Positions 60,404 through 64,000 of a DNA stretch of 64,000 nt are shown piece by piece. The stretch is taken from assembly GCF_045032955.1 (NCBI RefSeq), contig NZ_JBJFZU010000003.1:248001-312000 (forward strand), given 5' to 3'. The stretch is from Ornithinicoccus sp045032955 (GTDB taxonomy: Bacteria; Actinomycetota; Actinomycetes; Actinomycetales; Dermatophilaceae). Made by a program: the position numbers and the translations under genes. A model generated the notes under the pieces. The model saw nothing but the letters and a program-made list of their open reading frames with translations. It did no database searches and was not told the DNA's origin. Each line of letters starts with the position of its first letter. Position 1 is the first letter of the stretch.

Positions 60404-61572
60404 CCGCATCACCGGTGATCACCGGATGGGCCCACACCCCGTTCGGCAAGTCCCAGGAGCCCGACGTCGAGTCGCTGCTGGCCAGCGTCTCGTCCGCGGC
60501 CCTGGAGCACGCCCAGGTCGACAGCTCGGACCTGGACGGCGTCTTCGTCGGCGTCTTCAACGCCGGCTTCTCGACCCAGGGCTTCGAGGCCGGCCTGGTC
60601 GGCGTGGGCCAGCCCGGGCTGGGCCGCGTGCCCGCCGTCCGGCTGGAGAACGCCTGCGCCACCGGCTCCGCCGCGCTGTATGCCGCGCTCGACTTCGTCC
60701 AGTCCGGCCGCGGGAAGGTGGCGCTGGTCGCGGGCGCGGAGAAGATGACCGCCAGCAGCCCGCAGATCGTCAACGACGCGCTGCTGCACGCCTCCTACCG
60801 GGTGGAGGAGGAGTCCGCCGGCAGCTTCGCCGCCATCTTCGGCCAGATCGCCGGGCAGTACATGGAGCGCTACGGCGACCACAGCGACACCCTGGCCCGG
60901 ATCGCCGCGAAGAACCACGCCAACGGGGTGCACAACCCCTACGCGCACATGCGCCGCGACCTCGGCTTCGACTTCTGCAACACCGTCTCGGAGAAGAACC
61001 CGCAGGTCGCCGGGCCGCTACGGCGCACCGACTGCTCGATGGTCTCCGACGGGGCCGCCGCGATGGTGATCACCGCCGCCGACCTGGCCGGGGCCGCGCC
61101 CCGCGCCGTCGGCTTCCGCGGGCGCTCGCACGCCAACGATCACCTGCCGCTGAGCCGACGTGGTGACGTGCTGGAGTTCGCCGGGGCCCGGGCCGCCTTC
61201 ACCGCCGCGATGGCCGAGGCCGGCACCACCCTGGAGGACCTGGCGCTGCTGGAGACGCACGACTGCTTCACCATCGCCGAGCTGCTGGAGTACGAGGCCT
61301 TCGGCCTCGCCGAGCCGGGCAAGGGCGCGACCGCGATCGAGAGCGGCCGGGTCGCCCGCGGCGGCGACCTGCCGGTCAACCCCTCGGGCGGGCTGAAGTC
61401 CAAGGGGCACCCGATCGGGGCCACCGGCGTCAGCCAGCACATCATGGCCGCGATGCAGCTCACCGGCGACGCCGGGGACATGCAGGTCGAGGGTGCCGAC
61501 GTGGCCGGGGTGTTCAACATGGGCGGCGCCGCCGTAGCCAACTACTTCTCGGTGCTGGAGCGGGTCAGGTGA
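60400..61572 (+). CDS. Thiolase-family acyltransferase (SCP2-thiolase type)
   Basis: 390 aa from GTG 60400, with TAGGAGG 5-6 nt upstream, overlapping the IclR stop. Nucleophile Cys86 in ENACATGSAA; ETHDCFTIAELLEYEAFG and NPSGGLKSKGHPIGATG carry the catalytic His and the second Cys region, with His in GHPIGATG. This is the sub-branch annotated as lipid-transfer protein/thiolase, which often cleaves or tests unusual 3-keto acyl-CoAs. It likely acts after the neighbouring acyl-CoA ligase. Confidence 0.9.
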   Translation: MTASPVITGWAHTPFGKSQEPDVESLLASVSSAALEHAQVDSSDLDGVFVGVFNAGFSTQGFEAGLVGVGQPGLGRVPAVRLENACATGSAALYAALDFVQSGRGKVALVAGAEKMTASSPQIVNDALLHASYRVEEESAGSFAAIFGQIAGQYMERYGDHSDTLARIAAKNHANGVHNPYAHMRRDLGFDFCNTVSEKNPQVAGPLRRTDCSMVSDGAAAMVITAADLAGAAPRAVGFRGRSHANDHLPLSRRGDVLEFAGARAAFTAAMAEAGTTLEDLALLETHDCFTIAELLEYEAFGLAEPGKGATAIESGRVARGGDLPVNPSGGLKSKGHPIGATGVSQHIMAAMQLTGDAGDMQVEGADVAGVFNMGGAAVANYFSVLERVR

Positions 61573-63203
61573 GCGGGTTCGACACGCTCAGCCCCACCCC
61601 GGCCCTGAGCCCCCGGACCCGGGCCGTCAGCCTGGCGCAGCCGCTGCGGCACAACGCCGTCCGGTTCGCCGACCGGGACGCGGTCGTCCAGGGGGAGCGG
61701 CGGATCACCTGGGCGCAGCTGGACGCGCTGGTCGACGACCTGTGCGCCGACCTGCACCGCCGGGGCGTCGGCCGCGGCGACGTGGTGATGGTGCACTCGC
61801 CGAACCACGTCGAGCTGATCCAGGTCATGTACGCCACCTGGCGGATCGGTGCGGTCTTCGCGCCGACCAACTACCGGCTCACCGCGCACGAGGTCGCCGG
61901 GCTGGCGGACCTGTGCCGACCGACCGCCCTGGTCTGCCACGTCGACTACCCCGAGCACGCGGCCGCCATCGCCGGTGAGGGGTCGCTGACCTGCGGGACC
62001 TGGTGGATCGGGGCGCCGGACGGGCAGGAGGGCGCGATCAGCGGCATACCCTCGGCCGGCGGTGGCGGGGACGCGACCTCGACCACGCCCGAGCCGGTGC
62101 ACCTGCTGCCCGGGGACCACGCGTGGTACTTCTTCACCTCCGGCACCAGCGGTCGGCCCAAGGCCGCGGTGCTGACCCACGACCAGATGGGTTTCGTGGT
62201 CACCAACCACCTGTGCGACCTGATGCCAGGGACCACCGAGGAGGACGCGCACCTGGTGGTGGCCCCGCTGTCGCACGGTGCCGGGATCCACCACGCCACC
62301 CAGGTGGCGCGCGCCGCGAAGACGGTGCTGCCGGTCTCGGCCAGCATGGACACCGACGAGCTGTGGTCGCTGGTGGAGCGGGAGCGGGTGACCAACATGT
62401 TCACCGTCCCCACCATCCTCAAGGCGCTCGCCGAGGCGCCCGAGGTGGACCGCTACGACCACTCCTCGCTGCGCTACGTCATCTACGCCGGGGCCCCGAT
62501 GTACATGGCCGACCGGGACCGTGCCCGGCAGGCGTTGGGCGAGGTGCTGGTGCAGTACTACGGGCTCGGCGAGGTGACCGGCAACATCACCGTGCTGCCC
62601 CCGCACCTGCACGGGCGGCCCTCGCCGGAGGGCGTCGAGTTCGGCACCTGCGGCTATCCGCGCACCGGGATGGAGGTCAGCATCCAGGACGAGCAGGGTC
62701 GGGCCCTGCCCACCGGTGAGCAGGGCGAGATCTGCGTGGCCGGCCCGGCGGTCTTCGCCGGATACCTCAACAACGACACCGCGAACGCCGAGGCCTTCCG
62801 GGACGGCTGGTTCCGCACCGGTGACCTGGGCATGGTGGACGGCGAGGGCTTCCTCTACGTCACCGGCCGGGCATCCGACATGTTCATCAGCGGCGGGTCC
62901 AACATCTACCCCCGGGAGATCGAGGAGAAGCTGCTCACCCACCCCTCGGTGGGCGAGTGCGCGGTCCTCGGTATGCCGGACGCCAGGTGGGGCGAGGTCG
63001 GTGTCGCCGTCTGCGTCCCCGCCAACGGGGGCAGGGTGGACGAGGCCGAGCTGCGGGCCTACCTGGAGCCGATGATGGCGCGCTACAAGGTGCCCAAGCG
63101 GTTCGTGGTGTGGGAGGAGATGCCGAAGTCCGGCTACGGCAAGATCGTCAAGCGGGCCATCCGGGACCTGCTGGTCACCCGCGACGGGGGCACGTCGTCG
63201 TGA
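61569..63203 (+). CDS. AMP-forming acyl-CoA ligase
   Basis: 544 aa from GTG 61569, overlapping the thiolase stop. ANL-family motifs: FFTSGTSGRPKAAVLTH (A3), YGLGEVTGN (A5), GWFRTGDLGMVDGEGFLYVTGRASDMFISGGSNIYPREIE (A7-A8 hinge) and the final catalytic Lys in SGYGKIVKRAI. It activates a carboxylic acid to its CoA thioester with ATP. The substrate is unknown; the TRAP system opposite would import a suitable acid. Confidence 0.93.
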   Translation: MSGFDTLSPTPALSPRTRAVSLAQPLRHNAVRFADRDAVVQGERRITWAQLDALVDDLCADLHRRGVGRGDVVMVHSPNHVELIQVMYATWRIGAVFAPTNYRLTAHEVAGLADLCRPTALVCHVDYPEHAAAIAGEGSLTCGTWWIGAPDGQEGAISGIPSAGGGGDATSTTPEPVHLLPGDHAWYFFTSGTSGRPKAAVLTHDQMGFVVTNHLCDLMPGTTEEDAHLVVAPLSHGAGIHHATQVARAAKTVLPVSASMDTDELWSLVERERVTNMFTVPTILKALAEAPEVDRYDHSSLRYVIYAGAPMYMADRDRARQALGEVLVQYYGLGEVTGNITVLPPHLHGRPSPEGVEFGTCGYPRTGMEVSIQDEQGRALPTGEQGEICVAGPAVFAGYLNNDTANAEAFRDGWFRTGDLGMVDGEGFLYVTGRASDMFISGGSNIYPREIEEKLLTHPSVGECAVLGMPDARWGEVGVAVCVPANGGRVDEAELRAYLEPMMARYKVPKRFVVWEEMPKSGYGKIVKRAIRDLLVTRDGGTSS

Positions 63204-64000
63204 ACGCCGCGGACACCCTGGGGCAGAACGAGCAGACCGCCCGCGGACGGGCCGGCGAGCAGCTGGTCCACCGGGGGCCGGCGGGCAGCGAACGGATCAT
63301 CTCGGTGCCCAGCCCGGTGGTCGTGGTGCGCGAGGAGCTGGCGTCCGGTGAGTTGATCACCGACGCGCTGTGGGCGCTGCTGGAGCCCACCGGGGCGCTC
63401 GCGGCGAGCGTGGAGCTGGGCACCGGGACGTTCTCCCACCTGCCCTACGTCTTCCCGGCGCTCGGCGCCCAGGAGGGTGACCCGGTCTCGTTCAGCGAGC
63501 CTCAGGTCGCCGCCGGTCCGGCCATGGTGCTCAGCGGCTCCGCGACCGTCGGGTACCGGTACGGCGAGCGGTACACGCATACCCATGCCACCTGGCTGGA
63601 CCAGCGGGGCAACCTGCGCGGCGGCCACCTGCTGCCCGGGGCCCGGGTCGGGGACGTGCCGATCGAGGTGGTGCTGCGGGCGCTGCCCGGGGCCGAGCAG
63701 CTCAGCGCCGACGACCCGGAGACGGGGATGCCGGCCTTTGCGCCGCGCCCGGTGGACCCGGTGACGGCGCCGGTGCCGGAGGGCGCCCCGCGGGCCGTCA
63801 TCTCGCGGGTGCTGCCCGGGATCCACCTGGACGACGCGGTGGCGCAGGTGTGCGCGGAGGCCGGCTTCACCCGGGCCCGGGTGCGCGCCAGCCTCGGCAG
63901 CACGGTCGGGGCGCGGCTGGTCGGGGAGGACGGCGACATCGTCGAGGTCGACTGGCCGGCGGTGGAGTTCACCCAGCTCATCGGCGGCCTGGACGGCACC
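63200..64000 (+). CDS. Tandem DUF296 (PPC-domain) protein, cut by the window end
   Basis: At least 267 codons from GTG 63200, overlapping the ligase stop (GTGA), and open to the end of the window. The first domain (about 40-180) has VVVVREELASGELITDALWALLEPTGALAASVELGTG and HTHATWLDQRGNLRGGHLLPGARVGDVPIEVVLRAL, the conserved GGHL core of DUF296. A second copy begins near residue 198 (AVISRVLPGIHLDDAVAQVCAEAGFTRARVRASLGSTVGARL). DUF296 proteins bind metal and form trimers, but their enzyme role is unsettled. Its place behind a ligase and thiolase suggests a metabolic rather than DNA-binding role. Confidence 0.8.
   Translation, partial: MNAADTLGQNEQTARGRAGEQLVHRGPAGSERIISVPSPVVVVREELASGELITDALWALLEPTGALAASVELGTGTFSHLPYVFPALGAQEGDPVSFSEPQVAAGPAMVLSGSATVGYRYGERYTHTHATWLDQRGNLRGGHLLPGARVGDVPIEVVLRALPGAEQLSADDPETGMPAFAPRPVDPVTAPVPEGAPRAVISRVLPGIHLDDAVAQVCAEAGFTRARVRASLGSTVGARLVGEDGDIVEVDWPAVEFTQLIGGLDGT

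Noticed and set aside
1..64000. CRISPR arrays, tRNA or rRNA genes, insertion sequences, phage genes
   Set aside because: I looked for spaced direct repeats, cloverleaf-like gene ends, transposase motifs and integrase genes and saw none. Very short or divergent tRNA-like features could be missed by eye.

Overview
The window is about 64 kb of very GC-rich DNA. Genes are tightly packed, stop and start codons overlap constantly (ATGA, GTGA, TGATG), GTG starts are common, several starts look leaderless (a TANNNT box about 7 nt before the first codon), and many exported proteins carry a lipobox. This points to an actinomycete chromosome. A Micrococcales member such as the Intrasporangiaceae would fit, but that is inference. 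No rRNA, tRNA, CRISPR array, prophage or insertion sequence was found. Almost everything is catabolic: one uptake or degradation locus after another, each with its own transporter class and regulator.

Layout. (1) 1-6678 (+): the end of a sugar ABC transporter, two exported GH43 glycosidases, a GH2 glycosidase and a small P-loop protein; probably arabinose- or galactose-containing plant polysaccharide. (2) 6743-16699 (+): a LacI-controlled operon with an Frc/Rbs-type ABC importer, an FGGY kinase, a LacD/YihT-like aldolase, a DCXR-like reductase, an FrcK-like P-loop kinase, an AGE-family isomerase and a HAD phosphatase; a ketose pathway with two kinases before an aldolase. (3) 16706-18399: an MFS exporter and a TetR regulator sharing one operator. 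(4) 18413-23400: class II HMG-CoA reductase, a GAF/PucR regulator and a TctA-like permease with a small partner; probably mevalonate use. (5) 23450-24910: a noncanonical SDR with a Cys4 knuckle. (6) 24934-32997: formylglycine-generating enzyme, divergent from a ROK regulator, a Tau/Ssu-type ABC importer and two Cys-type sulfatases; a self-contained module for import and hydrolysis of a sulfate ester. (7) 33037-37949 (+): GntP permease, DUF1537 kinase, PdxA2-type dehydrogenase and DeoR regulator; a D-threonate/D-erythronate type pathway. (8) 37939-43021 (+): SNF2 helicase and a DUF222/HNH (13E12-type) protein. (9) 43074-51469 (-): TctCBA transporter, DHDPS-family aldolase, LacI regulator, FGGY kinase and FucI-like isomerase behind paired LacI operators. 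(10) 51580-59246 (-): TRAP transporter, SDR, giant FAD/Fe-S oxidoreductase and ribokinase-type kinase. (11) 59430-64000 (+), divergent from (10): IclR regulator, thiolase, acyl-CoA ligase and a tandem DUF296 protein running off the end.

Themes. Regulators sit inside the operon they probably control, and several upstream regions show readable operators. Three SD-led or leaderless mini-ORFs of 14-21 codons overlap the start of the next gene (6822, 7954, 26068). The 7-mer GTATGCC/GGCATAC recurs far more often than composition predicts. The least explained systems are the ketose operon (2), the sulfate-ester module (6), the Tct/isomerase/kinase operon (9) and the TRAP/FAD-FeS/thiolase/DUF296 divergon (10-11).
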